Part shown: piece after piece, positions 1-7,811 of the stretch
How the letters are laid out: each line of letters starts with the position of its first letter
Numbering within the stretch: the stretch's first letter is position 1
Assembly (NCBI GenBank): GCA_964623625.1
Contig: CAZUUJ010000084.1
Span: forward strand, 1 to 14,073
DNA: 14,073 bases
DNA from: CAZLGM01 sp964623625
GTDB lineage: Bacteria; Desulfobacterota; Desulfobulbia; Desulfobulbales; Desulfocapsaceae
Reading direction: 5' to 3'
Position numbers and translations under genes: made by a program
The notes under the pieces: generated by a model
The model's input: the letters and a program-made list of their open reading frames with translations, nothing else
The model's database searches: none
Told to the model about the DNA's origin: nothing

Positions 1-1
1 C

Positions 2-286
2 GTTATACTTTCGACTTTTGTGATTTTCGCAGCCGTTTTGTCTATAATATCAAATAGTATACTGACGGCGGTTAGGAAAATTAGGCATCCGTGGATATCG
101 ATTATCTACTGTCCGACCGAGGACTTTCAGGGATACCTTGCCGTAGATTAGTTGGAAATCGAAGAAGGTATTGGTCAATCTCTTGTGTTTCGATTATTTC
201 AGTTGTTGACAAATCAAAGAGCAATACAATACGAAATGGCCGCATATTTTGATACTGACCCTGAATACACAATGCCTGATTTTTAG
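2..286 (+). pseudogene. Partial gene tail with an in-frame TAG, product unrecognised
   Basis: Frame 2 is open from the window edge to a TAG at 149-151 and then stays open in the same frame to a second TAG at 284-286. The first part encodes about 49 residues, beginning with a hydrophobic stretch that could be a membrane helix (VILSTFVIFAAVLSIISNSI) and followed by a polar tail. The second part gives 44 residues of protein-like composition containing FDTDPEYTMPDF. Either the gene ends normally at the first TAG, or the frame continues and the TAG is a nonsense mutation, a sequencing error or a readthrough codon. I do not recognise the family. The start lies outside the window, so length and function cannot be judged. 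Two short open stretches could also arise by chance. Confidence 0.3.
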
Positions 287-617
287 ATACGGGTGAAGTA
301 TAGGGAGAGATTTTCTCGCGGCTGGCTCTACCTTTAGATTGAATCGTTTGTCAGTTTTCCAGAAGAAGATTATGATCAAGAGACAAAATTCCGGTATAAT
401 TTTCAAATTAGAAGCTCATTTCAGCTACAATTCCGGAAAAATATTTCGATGATCTATTTAACTTATAAGTACTTAAAATATCTTGTTTAGATCTCCAAGC
501 CGGTTTCTGAGAAAAGTCTAAATAGTGTGTTTTGAATTTGAAATGATATATATTAATTCCAAAGCCATCACCTTCCAGATGAACTTAAACCTCCTGCCAT
601 ACTGAGGTCTCACGATT
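287..617. other. Noncoding leader region upstream of the lytic transglycosylase
   Basis: This stretch of about 330 bases holds no convincing gene. It is AT-rich, especially around 440-560, as expected for a promoter region. It contains a short perfect palindrome TAAGTACTTA at 466-475 and two copies of AATTCCGG at 387-394 and 429-436. The ribosome-binding site for the next gene is GAGG at 604-607. I could not find a -35/-10 pair with good spacing, so no promoter is called. Confidence 0.4.
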
Positions 618-2084
618 ATGATCTACTCACTAAGTTCTTTTATTCGGTTTACAATCGCTCTGAGTCACCTGTTGTTGCTTTTTCTATTGCTGCCATCGGT
701 AGTAATCAGCTCCGAGTCAGCCAAGTTGACTCAGAAAATTGAGCATGGAAAGTATAAACCCTGGCAAGGTGATTTTAACCAGATGGTTGAAAGAAGGTTT
801 ATCAGGGTTCTTATGCCCTATTCCAAAACCTTTTACTTCTTCGATGGAGCCACCCCACGGGGACTTAACTACGATTTAGTCAAAAAGTTTGAAGCCGATA
901 TCAATGAAAAACTTCAGACAAAACACCTGAAAATACATACTGTCATTATCCCAGCTGCACGAGATCAATTGCTGGATAAACTCAAAACCGGAATAGGCGA
1001 TATTGTAGTTGCCAACTTAACCATTACAGACAAGAGGCAACAGCTGGTTGATTTTACCGATCCTCATTTAACAAATATTGATGAAATTCTCATAACGGCA
1101 GCCAACGGCCCGAAAATTCAACAGCTTTCTGATCTTAGCGGCAAAGAGATTCATGTCAGAAAGTCGAGCAGTTATTTCGAAAGCCTGCAGACCCTTAATA
1201 AAAAGTTTGCGGATTCCGCAAAACCACTCATCAAAATTGTTCCGGCAGATGAAAACCTTGAGGATGAAGATCTCCTGGAGATGGTGAATACGGGACTTAT
1301 CCCAATGATTATCATTGACAGCCATAAAGGTTTGTTTTGGGGTAAAATTTTCAAAAACATCCGACTTTTTTCGAACATCAAGGTCAACAGTGGCGGCCAA
1401 ATTGCTTGGGCCATCAGAAAGAACAGCCCTCAACTCAAAGAGGTGATCAACTCGTTTGTCAAGAAGACCAAAAAGGGAACACTGAAAGGCAATATCTTAT
1501 TTAACCGCTACCTCAAGAATACGGCCTATATAGAAAACTCCCATAACAAAAAAGATATGAAGCGTTTCAGGGACACGATTAATTATTTTAAAAAATATGG
1601 TAATCAATATGACTTTGACCACCTGATGCTGACAGCACTAGCCTATCAGGAATCCCGGCTTGACCAGAATGCCAAAAGCAGGGTAGGAGCGATCGGCGTG
1701 ATGCAGATATTGCCAACCACAGCTCAAGATAAGAATATTAATATATCAGATATTCACCAGGTGGAGTCAAACATTCATGCTGGTACCAAATATCTGCGCT
1801 TCATTCGGGACCGGTATTTTTCAAAAGGAAGTTCAATGGATGCCAGAAACCGGGTCCTCTTCTCATTTGCAGCCTATAATGCCGGGCCGGCTAAAGTTTC
1901 CAAACTCAGAGCTGAGGCAAAAAAAATGGGATATAATCCCAATATCTGGTTTAAAAATGTGGAGGTGATTGCTGCCAAGCGAATAGGAAGAGAAACAGTC
2001 CAGTATGTCAGCAATATTTATAAATATTATATCGGTTACAAATTGCTGGCACATAAAATGGACTTCGATAAAAAATCGGAATGA
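618..2084 (+). CDS. mltF: MltF-type membrane-bound lytic murein transglycosylase
   Basis: The 488-residue protein has the MltF architecture. There is an N-terminal signal or anchor segment (about residues 8-31), a family-3 solute-binding-like domain (about 60-300) with the sequence GDIVVANLTITDKR, and a C-terminal SLT goose-lysozyme-like domain (about 330-480). In the SLT domain the predicted catalytic glutamate is Glu345 in AYQES. The family motifs GAIGVMQILPTTA (357-369) and AAYNAGPAKV (418-427) are present. MltF enzymes cleave peptidoglycan between MurNAc and GlcNAc to form 1,6-anhydro-MurNAc ends and act in the periplasm, usually at the outer membrane. The length is close to the usual family size. 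The ATG start has GAGG ten bases upstream. I see no lipobox, so membrane anchoring is uncertain. The gene meets the downstream minus-strand gene tail to tail with 7 bases between stop codons. Assignment to the SLT family is firm; the exact symbol is slightly less so. Confidence 0.9.
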   Translation: MIYSLSSFIRFTIALSHLLLLFLLLPSVVISSESAKLTQKIEHGKYKPWQGDFNQMVERRFIRVLMPYSKTFYFFDGATPRGLNYDLVKKFEADINEKLQTKHLKIHTVIIPAARDQLLDKLKTGIGDIVVANLTITDKRQQLVDFTDPHLTNIDEILITAANGPKIQQLSDLSGKEIHVRKSSSYFESLQTLNKKFADSAKPLIKIVPADENLEDEDLLEMVNTGLIPMIIIDSHKGLFWGKIFKNIRLFSNIKVNSGGQIAWAIRKNSPQLKEVINSFVKKTKKGTLKGNILFNRYLKNTAYIENSHNKKDMKRFRDTINYFKKYGNQYDFDHLMLTALAYQESRLDQNAKSRVGAIGVMQILPTTAQDKNINISDIHQVESNIHAGTKYLRFIRDRYFSKGSSMDARNRVLFSFAAYNAGPAKVSKLRAEAKKMGYNPNIWFKNVEVIAAKRIGRETVQYVSNIYKYYIGYKLLAHKMDFDKKSE

Positions 2085-2091
2085 CAATAGG

Positions 2092-3681
2092 TTAATAGTG
2101 CTCCTCAAGATATTTTACCATCTGACTCATAGTCAGTTTCATACTAGAGGGCCCCGAACGCACAAGAAAGTCCTCATTCTTGCCAACTTTTAAAAATACC
2201 GGCTTGCGTACCCGTTCGCATTCAATGATTAAAACCATACTCTCGTCAATCAAAACCGTTTTTAAGTTGATAAAGTGTGAGAACTCTGGACCGATATGCT
2301 GATTAATCAAACTCTTAAAATGAAGGCGTAACCGATCTTCACTTCTAAATTTATCCGCTTTAACGCCTAAAATATTGCCATCGTCGTCGACCCCGATAAG
2401 GACGATACCACCATCCGAATTCATTAGCGCCACCACACTCTTAAGCCAGGCAAGTTCGATTTCTTTTCCTTTTTTTCCACTCTTGAGATTGACCCGCATG
2501 GTGGATTTAAACTCTAATGTTGCACTCTCTCCTGCTGCTATCAAGGCTCGAAGCTCGTTTTCCATGTTTAAATCACTGACCTTCTGGCGGGGAAGATCAC
2601 GGAGCTGATGACTGTATTTATTAACCAACAGCAGGGACGACAGAACGGCAACCCCCAAGACTGCCAGAACAATTCCACCAATAAAGAGCCAGCTCTTGAA
2701 GACAGTGTCATAGATACTGTTCTCAGGAAGAAGCACCAGCATCCAGGGAGTAAGTTTATCCCGGCGCATGCTGGTAAGAGATGCCCACCATGTTTGACCA
2801 CCGAGTTGAAACTCAAAAACGGATTTTTGCTGCCCTTTACCGGTTCGCCAAATATCCAACGCTTTCAAGACAGGATCGTGGGATGTATCTACAGTGACTT
2901 TTTGAGGAAGATGATCGACTATAATTGAGCCATCCGGCTCAAGTAAGACAATATGCCCTTGGTCTCCAATGGGTATTTGAGAAAGAAACTGAATAAGCTC
3001 TGCCTGCAGAAGATCAAAGGCCATAACCCGAAATCCTTTGTTAGCGGACAACCATGATATAGAGGCTGTTATTCCAACTTGACCGGATGCAAAGAGGTAC
3101 GGGTCGGTCCAATTGATTTGGCCGGGCTGACGGGCTATTACTTCGGTAAACCAGGGACGTGTCCGTGGATTAAAATCGATCTCTTCATCCCAGCTCTGTA
3201 AAGAAACATGATAATCTTGACTCCATCGTGTAAACTTGGCTGACCGGCGTGGCTTGTCTCCTTGAGAAGACCTGGTAATCCACCCTTGTCCATCACGCTT
3301 CAACAAATAATCCTTCCCGCTGGAATCAGCAATCATAACTGAAGAAATATGCTTGTAAGTACTTAGTAGAGGAGCGAGAATTTGACTAAGCTGCCGATCT
3401 TCCACCTCCTGAAGCAACCCATTTTTGCCCCAACCTCTGCCGATCCGTAAAAGGGATTCAACAGGTTCGAGAAATCTGATGAAGTGCTTTCTGGCAATGA
3501 CAGTAGTGTCTTCAATTATCGTTGCCGAGACCTTAGTCTTGATTGTGAGGCTATGGTAAACACCGACAGCGAGCAGCACTGAAACAGTAACCAGTATAAG
3601 TAAGAGAATGTCTCTTAATAGTCTGCGTCTGATATTAAGTGGATACCTGTGGAACAGGGCTTGACTCAAAAATAATTTCAC
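2092..3681 (-). CDS. Membrane dCache sensor fused to a cytoplasmic AlbA_2 (Schlafen-type) domain
   Basis: This 529-residue protein has the layout of a transmembrane receptor. Helix one is at about 24-44. An extracytoplasmic dCache_1-like sensor follows (about 50-320), containing NPRTRPWF (171-178) and WTDPYLF, both typical of this ligand-binding fold. Helix two is at about 330-353. The cytoplasmic part (about 376-520) matches the AlbA_2/divergent AAA-4 family: ESATLEFK at 385-392, a helix with LKSVVALMNSDGG, then VLIGVDDDG. AlbA_2 domains occur in Schlafen-like nucleic-acid-binding proteins and putative bacterial regulators. I infer that it senses a small extracytoplasmic molecule and passes the signal to a nucleic-acid-interacting output, but no output has been shown. 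I see no kinase, HAMP, GGDEF or methyl-accepting domain. The start is GTG at 3681, immediately after an in-frame TGA, so the frame cannot extend upstream; the ribosome-binding site is weak. It is the last gene of the minus-strand run, 88 bases after psiE. Confidence 0.8.
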   Translation of the reverse strand: MKLFLSQALFHRYPLNIRRRLLRDILLLILVTVSVLLAVGVYHSLTIKTKVSATIIEDTTVIARKHFIRFLEPVESLLRIGRGWGKNGLLQEVEDRQLSQILAPLLSTYKHISSVMIADSSGKDYLLKRDGQGWITRSSQGDKPRRSAKFTRWSQDYHVSLQSWDEEIDFNPRTRPWFTEVIARQPGQINWTDPYLFASGQVGITASISWLSANKGFRVMAFDLLQAELIQFLSQIPIGDQGHIVLLEPDGSIIVDHLPQKVTVDTSHDPVLKALDIWRTGKGQQKSVFEFQLGGQTWWASLTSMRRDKLTPWMLVLLPENSIYDTVFKSWLFIGGIVLAVLGVAVLSSLLLVNKYSHQLRDLPRQKVSDLNMENELRALIAAGESATLEFKSTMRVNLKSGKKGKEIELAWLKSVVALMNSDGGIVLIGVDDDGNILGVKADKFRSEDRLRLHFKSLINQHIGPEFSHFINLKTVLIDESMVLIIECERVRKPVFLKVGKNEDFLVRSGPSSMKLTMSQMVKYLEEHY

Positions 3682-3769
3682 CGCTCAACAGCACCTTTTC
3701 GAAGAATTGACAAATAATATTGATTTACCCATTCTCTTGGACTTCTGAAAAACTGACCATCCATAGAAT

Positions 3770-4207
3770 TCAGGTTATTGTTGCATTTTTTTTGTCAGAT
3801 ACAGAAGGGGCGAGGGCACGCTTTACAAGAAAGTATCCAACACCCAGAGCTACAATAAGAGCAGCCATTCCATAAAGTAAATCGGCTGTAACGGTCTTAT
3901 AGTCCAGGATGATAATCTTTCTGGATACAGCAACAAGGGCAACCAGAAAAACAACCTCGGCATGCACACGATCATCCTGAAGATAGGCCATTATACTCTC
4001 CAACAGCTCAAGACCAATGAGAACCATCAAGAAGAACCCAAATACTTCCAGCATTTCATTAATATCAAGAAGCAGGACCGGAGGCTTCATGATCTCCCGA
4101 AAGAGAATGACCGCCAGCTCAAGTGCAGACAGCAGGACAGCCAGCATCATCATGCATAGGAGCAAGAGGACGATCCCTTTCTCAAATAATTTGAGTACCT
4201 TGTTCAT
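3770..4207 (-). CDS. psiE: PsiE-family (phosphate-starvation-inducible) membrane protein
   Basis: This small inner-membrane protein of 145 residues has four predicted helices (about 9-37, 48-75, 84-100 and 108-129). Conserved acidic and positive residues lie between them, including DINEMLEVFGFFL, ELLESIMAYLQDDRVHAEVV and SRKIIILD, which match the PsiE family. In E. coli PsiE is induced by phosphate starvation, but its biochemical role is unknown. The frame could begin eight codons earlier at 4231. I chose the ATG at 4205-4207 because GGAGAGGG lies six to seven bases upstream of it. The gene sits 65 bases after a MetA-like barrel gene and 88 bases before the dCache-AlbA_2 gene. I see no Pho box nearby. 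The family call is fairly secure; the symbol should be read as family-level. Confidence 0.75.
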   Translation of the reverse strand: MNKVLKLFEKGIVLLLLCMMMLAVLLSALELAVILFREIMKPPVLLLDINEMLEVFGFFLMVLIGLELLESIMAYLQDDRVHAEVVFLVALVAVSRKIIILDYKTVTADLLYGMAALIVALGVGYFLVKRALAPSVSDKKNATIT

Positions 4208-4272
4208 TTCCCTCTCCTTATCGGCTAACAATGACTTTGCCTAAGATGCAGCAATCGATAACTTGCCGGATA

Positions 4273-5082
4273 TTATAAAGACAGCACACATTTCATGCCA
4301 AAGCTTATTGTCCACTTTGGCGCCTCATACTCGTCCTGAAAATTGTACTCAAAGGAGCCGCTGAATGCGACAGGCAGCTTACCGAATCTCACCATTTTGT
4401 TGATCCTCATTCCAAGAGGAATGGAGGTCCAGTCATTTCTTTCCCAGTCATAGGTAAAATTCATCTCCGACAACCCTATAGACCACCTGTCAGGCAGAGA
4501 AATGTTCATGATCGGTTGGAGGATTGACACACCTATATCTTCCCTGTCACTGTCGCCCGCGAAGGAGAACAGATTCTGGTTGAACAGACCCCAGATGAAA
4601 CCGGGCTGCCGGGCGACAAAACCAAATGCCGGGCCGGCACCCACTTTTCCGCTGCCAAGCCGGTCATCACTGGCTGTTGGAAAAAGGGTTACAAGGCCGG
4701 CTGCCCAGCGGCCCCAGCTCGCATCAAAAGTGACCAGGTCAAAAAGCACCAAGTCTCCTAACCCCGCCTCACCTGAAGGACTGTCGAGAGTGATGGGCAA
4801 GGTTGCCCTGGCAATGTGTTTGAGTTTACCTGTTGTAAATGGTATTCCGGCACGGATCTGGAGAGTATGACCACTGGCATCATCCAGGTTATGATAATCC
4901 CCGTTGTATGTATAGCTGAGCGATACATTCATCAATGAAGCGGTTGGGTCATTAGCAGCCTGCTCAAGGGACTGTTCCTGCGGCTTAATCACTTTAGCCT
5001 GGGCCTGGAATTGATTGAAAACAAACACTACCCAAACCAGAACAAAGAAAAAAACAACTCTTGCAAAGAGTAAATTTATCAT
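4273..5082 (-). CDS. Exported outer-membrane beta-barrel protein, MetA-pathway/transporter-like
   Basis: The 269-residue protein starts with a very hydrophobic signal peptide (about 1-29, predicted cut after AQA). A conserved block follows (ASLMNVSLSYTYNGDYHNLD), then alternating amphipathic strands with turns rich in Gly, Asp and Ser, and it ends in a strand-like terminus. Repeated motifs such as GLGDLVLFDL, GPAFGF and SGSFEYNFQDEYE fit the family usually annotated as transporter or phenol-degradation MetA-like, which are predicted outer-membrane barrels of unknown substrate. The ATG has GGAGG seven bases upstream. It lies between an unrecognised exported protein and psiE, with gaps of 40 and 65 bases, so co-transcription is likely. 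A second, distantly similar barrel lies at 11235-12164. Substrate and role cannot be read from the sequence. Confidence 0.7.
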   Translation of the reverse strand: MINLLFARVVFFFVLVWVVFVFNQFQAQAKVIKPQEQSLEQAANDPTASLMNVSLSYTYNGDYHNLDDASGHTLQIRAGIPFTTGKLKHIARATLPITLDSPSGEAGLGDLVLFDLVTFDASWGRWAAGLVTLFPTASDDRLGSGKVGAGPAFGFVARQPGFIWGLFNQNLFSFAGDSDREDIGVSILQPIMNISLPDRWSIGLSEMNFTYDWERNDWTSIPLGMRINKMVRFGKLPVAFSGSFEYNFQDEYEAPKWTISFGMKCVLSL

Positions 5083-5122
5083 TCCACGACCTCCGCGGTG
5101 TTTTTACAATATTATTAAAAAA

Positions 5123-6487
5123 CTAGTGCTTGGTGACATTTCCCTTGACGCGCCAACCTTTCTTAGCCAATTTCTTTTTTGCCATCGCACTCAGTTCCCC
5201 TCTTAAATAGATCAGCCTATTTTTATTTTTAAATTCATCACGGCTGGTAAACGTGTCTAACCGCTTTGTCCATAAGACATAATCAAGCGGAGCCGGGACA
5301 ACCATAGCTCCCTCTTCATAGTAGCCGATAACGGTTGTATGCACCTCAAGCTTACTGAGCGGGGCAATCTGTTCGTGGTGGAGAGCCAACAACTCAACCG
5401 TTTCAACGATAAAACGGGCCTGAGTCTCTGATTGAACGGTGAGGGCAAAATCCAAAACATCGGGCCGGTTTTCTGCACCGATAATACGATCCAATCCCCG
5501 TACAAGCCTACCCTGCAGTGTTCGTGTGTACCAGCGGTTGCGAAGAAAAAGATCGATCTGTTCCTGGTCAACTCCCATTGCCAGAAGCCTGTCTTCATTA
5601 TAAACTTTCAGGTCACCGGGAGGCATATCCCAAACCCAACCGGAAAGGGTGGTCGTAGCGGAAATGACCATTGTGGCCGGCAAAGCCATTTTCACAGCCC
5701 TGACTCCCAATCCACCTGCAAAGGCCGCCCAGGCAACCCCATCGAGTTTATCAGCAAGCACTTTATTGGTAGTGTATGGATCAACCTGGAGCTGCTTGGC
5801 CAGATGACGACGGTGATCATCATACCCAAGGATATTGATGGCAGTGTTACCCGCCATGCTGAGACCTGCAGTTACTACGTTTCCTTCCTTATCTTTTTTC
5901 TCTTCTGAGACGGCACCAGGTATTTTCGCACTGGAACTGGGTTGAGCCGAACTCTCCTCCTCTTCAAAGAGTTTGTCCCCGATCCTCTGCATACCTGTTT
6001 TAGTAGTCCGGTATGTCCTCTGGAAAAACCTGCCAATACCAGAGCCAATTCCTTTAACGGTTTCAACCGGCTCAGTAACAACCGTTACAATTTCTTTGCC
6101 GAGTTCCGTGGCAGTCTCGGAAAGTCCCTCAACAAAAATCTCACTCTTGGATATCTTTTCCAACTGGTCAATGGCAGCTATTTCAACTAAGGTCATCTTC
6201 AGGAGTTCCGGGCTCTCAGGATAAAAAGTACCAAAATCGGACCGGATGGTGAACTTCAAAAGAAAACCATCAGCCTGCACTTGAGGATCAATTCTGTAGA
6301 GGTCACCGGTCAGCGCCACTTCTTTTACCAAGTCCGTTGATTGCAAAACAGTTTGCTCCTCATAGCCGGAATCGGCTACGAGTTGGGCTGACTTTGCAAG
6401 ACATGACATTGGTTCTACGAAGAAAAGCGTCACAACGGCTGTAATAATTAGACTAGAGTGAACCTTTCCTTCTCGGCAGTTCAGCAT
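5123..6487 (-). CDS. Unrecognised exported protein, possibly membrane-associated
   Basis: I do not recognise a named family for this 454-residue product. It begins with a signal-peptide-like segment (basic and polar residues, then LIITAVVTLFFVEPMS, possible cut near LAKSA). It then has a mixed alpha/beta region, and a Gly-rich amphipathic stretch near GIGSGIGRFFQRTYRT. A low-complexity acidic and Ser-rich linker follows (EEEESSAQPSSS). Around mid-protein there is a hydrophobic, Ala/Gly-rich region (AWAAFAGGLGVRAVKMALPA) that may be a membrane or membrane-interacting helix. The C-terminus is very basic (MAKKKLAKKGWRVKGN). The frame opens at 6520, but I chose the ATG at 6485-6487 because GGGGA lies just upstream of it and it leaves a compact signal peptide. 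The gene lies 40 bases before the MetA-like barrel gene and 147 bases after the DUF1980-FAS1 gene. An envelope role is inferred from the signal peptide and neighbours only. Confidence 0.65.
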   Translation of the reverse strand: MLNCREGKVHSSLIITAVVTLFFVEPMSCLAKSAQLVADSGYEEQTVLQSTDLVKEVALTGDLYRIDPQVQADGFLLKFTIRSDFGTFYPESPELLKMTLVEIAAIDQLEKISKSEIFVEGLSETATELGKEIVTVVTEPVETVKGIGSGIGRFFQRTYRTTKTGMQRIGDKLFEEEESSAQPSSSAKIPGAVSEEKKDKEGNVVTAGLSMAGNTAINILGYDDHRRHLAKQLQVDPYTTNKVLADKLDGVAWAAFAGGLGVRAVKMALPATMVISATTTLSGWVWDMPPGDLKVYNEDRLLAMGVDQEQIDLFLRNRWYTRTLQGRLVRGLDRIIGAENRPDVLDFALTVQSETQARFIVETVELLALHHEQIAPLSKLEVHTTVIGYYEEGAMVVPAPLDYVLWTKRLDTFTSRDEFKNKNRLIYLRGELSAMAKKKLAKKGWRVKGNVTKH

Positions 6488-6570
6488 TTTTCCCCATGAA
6501 TCAATTAGAAATATAAACATCTTTCGTTATTCTTTAGTGACCGGTAATGGTATCAGAGTTGCTTGCCAGC

Positions 6571-6600
6571 CCTTTTAAAAAGGCAGTATTGGAACAATAC
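6571..6600 (-). terminator. Possible weak intrinsic terminator after the permease operon
   Basis: On the minus strand, downstream of the DUF1980-FAS1 stop codon, GTATTG and CAATAC form a 6-bp stem with a 3-base loop (6586-6600). Four bases later comes a run of five T. The stem is AT-rich and short, so termination would be partial at best. It would separate the permease pair from the unrecognised exported gene. Confidence 0.3.
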
Positions 6601-6634
6601 GTGGTGGAGATTTCGTAATGTGTTCCAAGCAAGC

Positions 6635-7801
6635 CTAGTGAGCGGCCTTATTTTTTTTTCCATCCTTACACATGCGGGACATTTTTCCCCATTCATGCGG
6701 TAAAAAAGCCGGGTAGATAAAATGTATGATCCCGTTACGGGCACCAGAGTCCTTAAACAGTAATCGTGATTGATTGATTTTGACTTTTCCATTTACAAGA
6801 CCGGCTTTCAAAATCTGGCCGTTCAAGGCCTCCAGGAACTCTTCTTTCAAGATATCCTTTATAGAAAATTTACCGTTGACAATGTGAGTGGCAGCAAACT
6901 GTTTTAACTCGCTTTGTGACAAATCCTCAAAAGTACTCTCCCCAAGACCTTCAAGCATATTTTCAATAGCCCGATCAACCGGCAAAAAGATTGTAAAAGG
7001 CCCATCTTTTTCCAGATCCCGCCAGAGGCCACTTTCCTTAACTGCCTTACTGAACAACTTTTTTTTCTCTCCGCTGAGCATATCCGTCAAGAGTGGAAGT
7101 TGATCCACTCTGTCATACGACATGATCTTCTCTGGTTTTAAGTAATAATCCTTTTTGACCGATGCCAGCATAGCCCTGCCAAAACGAAAATTCGGGAGTG
7201 TAATCTCCACCTTTTCCTTAACCAGCTTTCCACTGACCATGAACCATTGACCGTCTTTGATGCTCTTCCAGTTTTCATAAGGAACACGTAAACCAGTGGC
7301 AAACATATCAGCAAGACAACAATACATCATAGTTGTCATTAGGGCAAAGCTGCCATGGGAATCAAGCCCGTTAAGACGTTTGGCCATGCCCACAGTCGTA
7401 AAGGAGCTACCAGATCGATATATTTCTTCTGCTTCCGATGTGCAAAGTACCTGTAAATCCTTCCGAGGGAACCGAAGCTGGTCAACTTTACTCCACAAGC
7501 CTTTTTGAAAGGAAGTCTCCGGTTGAATGATGATATTATTACCGGGCAAATAGGGTTTCCCTGCAAGAACAACCAGCAACATCAGGCCAAAAATGATAGT
7601 GTTCAGGCCTGATCGCCTTAGGGAACCGGACATGGAAAGCAATCCCATGACCAGCATTGATGCAGCTCCTGTTATGGTGAGCCATTTGAACTTTATGTTC
7701 ATCAACAGACCATAATTCGGGGACAAAGCAAACCAGATTAAGGCAAGTCCCAGCACCACCAGAATGATACTTTCGCATATTCCGTAAATCTGTTTCATCA
7801 T
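6635..7801 (-). CDS. TIGR03943/DUF1980 permease-partner protein with an added C-terminal fasciclin domain
   Basis: The 388-residue protein has an N-terminal membrane part with three predicted helices (about 7-26, 36-55 and 64-81). A soluble region follows that carries the TIGR03943 signature: a Cys pair followed by Ala-Asp (YCCLADMFATGLRV, Cys161 and Cys162) and then DGQWFMVSGKL. This matches B. subtilis YcgQ-type proteins, which sit next to UPF0718 permeases. Residues about 245-368 form a second domain that reads as FAS1: GPFTIFLPVDRAIENML, HIVNGKFS, and the terminal NGIIHFIYPAFLP. FAS1 is usually an adhesive or binding module and is not part of the standard TIGR03943 protein. I chose the ATG at 7799-7801, ten bases after the permease stop, with a second ATG right behind it. 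An in-frame TTG at 7873 would overlap the permease by 62 bases and is unlikely. A clear Shine-Dalgarno is lacking, so coupling to permease translation is plausible. Function is inferred: partner subunit of a metal or metalloid permease. Confidence 0.8.
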   Translation of the reverse strand: MMKQIYGICESIILVVLGLALIWFALSPNYGLLMNIKFKWLTITGAASMLVMGLLSMSGSLRRSGLNTIIFGLMLLVVLAGKPYLPGNNIIIQPETSFQKGLWSKVDQLRFPRKDLQVLCTSEAEEIYRSGSSFTTVGMAKRLNGLDSHGSFALMTTMMYCCLADMFATGLRVPYENWKSIKDGQWFMVSGKLVKEKVEITLPNFRFGRAMLASVKKDYYLKPEKIMSYDRVDQLPLLTDMLSGEKKKLFSKAVKESGLWRDLEKDGPFTIFLPVDRAIENMLEGLGESTFEDLSQSELKQFAATHIVNGKFSIKDILKEEFLEALNGQILKAGLVNGKVKINQSRLLFKDSGARNGIIHFIYPAFLPHEWGKMSRMCKDGKKNKAAH

Positions 7802-7811
7802 CACAGTCGAT

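Noticed and set aside
194..406. Minus-strand open frame of 70 codons
   Set aside because: It is antisense to the plus-strand open frame at 2-286, is rich in Cys, Ile and Phe in an unpatterned way, and has no clear ribosome-binding site.
2375..2928. Plus-strand open frames opposite the dCache-AlbA_2 gene
   Set aside because: They are shadows of a clearly coding minus-strand gene and resemble no domain.
4208..4231. Eight-codon upstream extension of the PsiE gene
   Set aside because: The GGAG ribosome-binding site lies within this extension and is correctly spaced for the internal ATG at 4207.
6488..6520. Upstream ATG extending the unrecognised exported protein by 11 residues
   Set aside because: The second ATG has a better ribosome-binding site and leaves a compact signal peptide; the longer form cannot be fully excluded.
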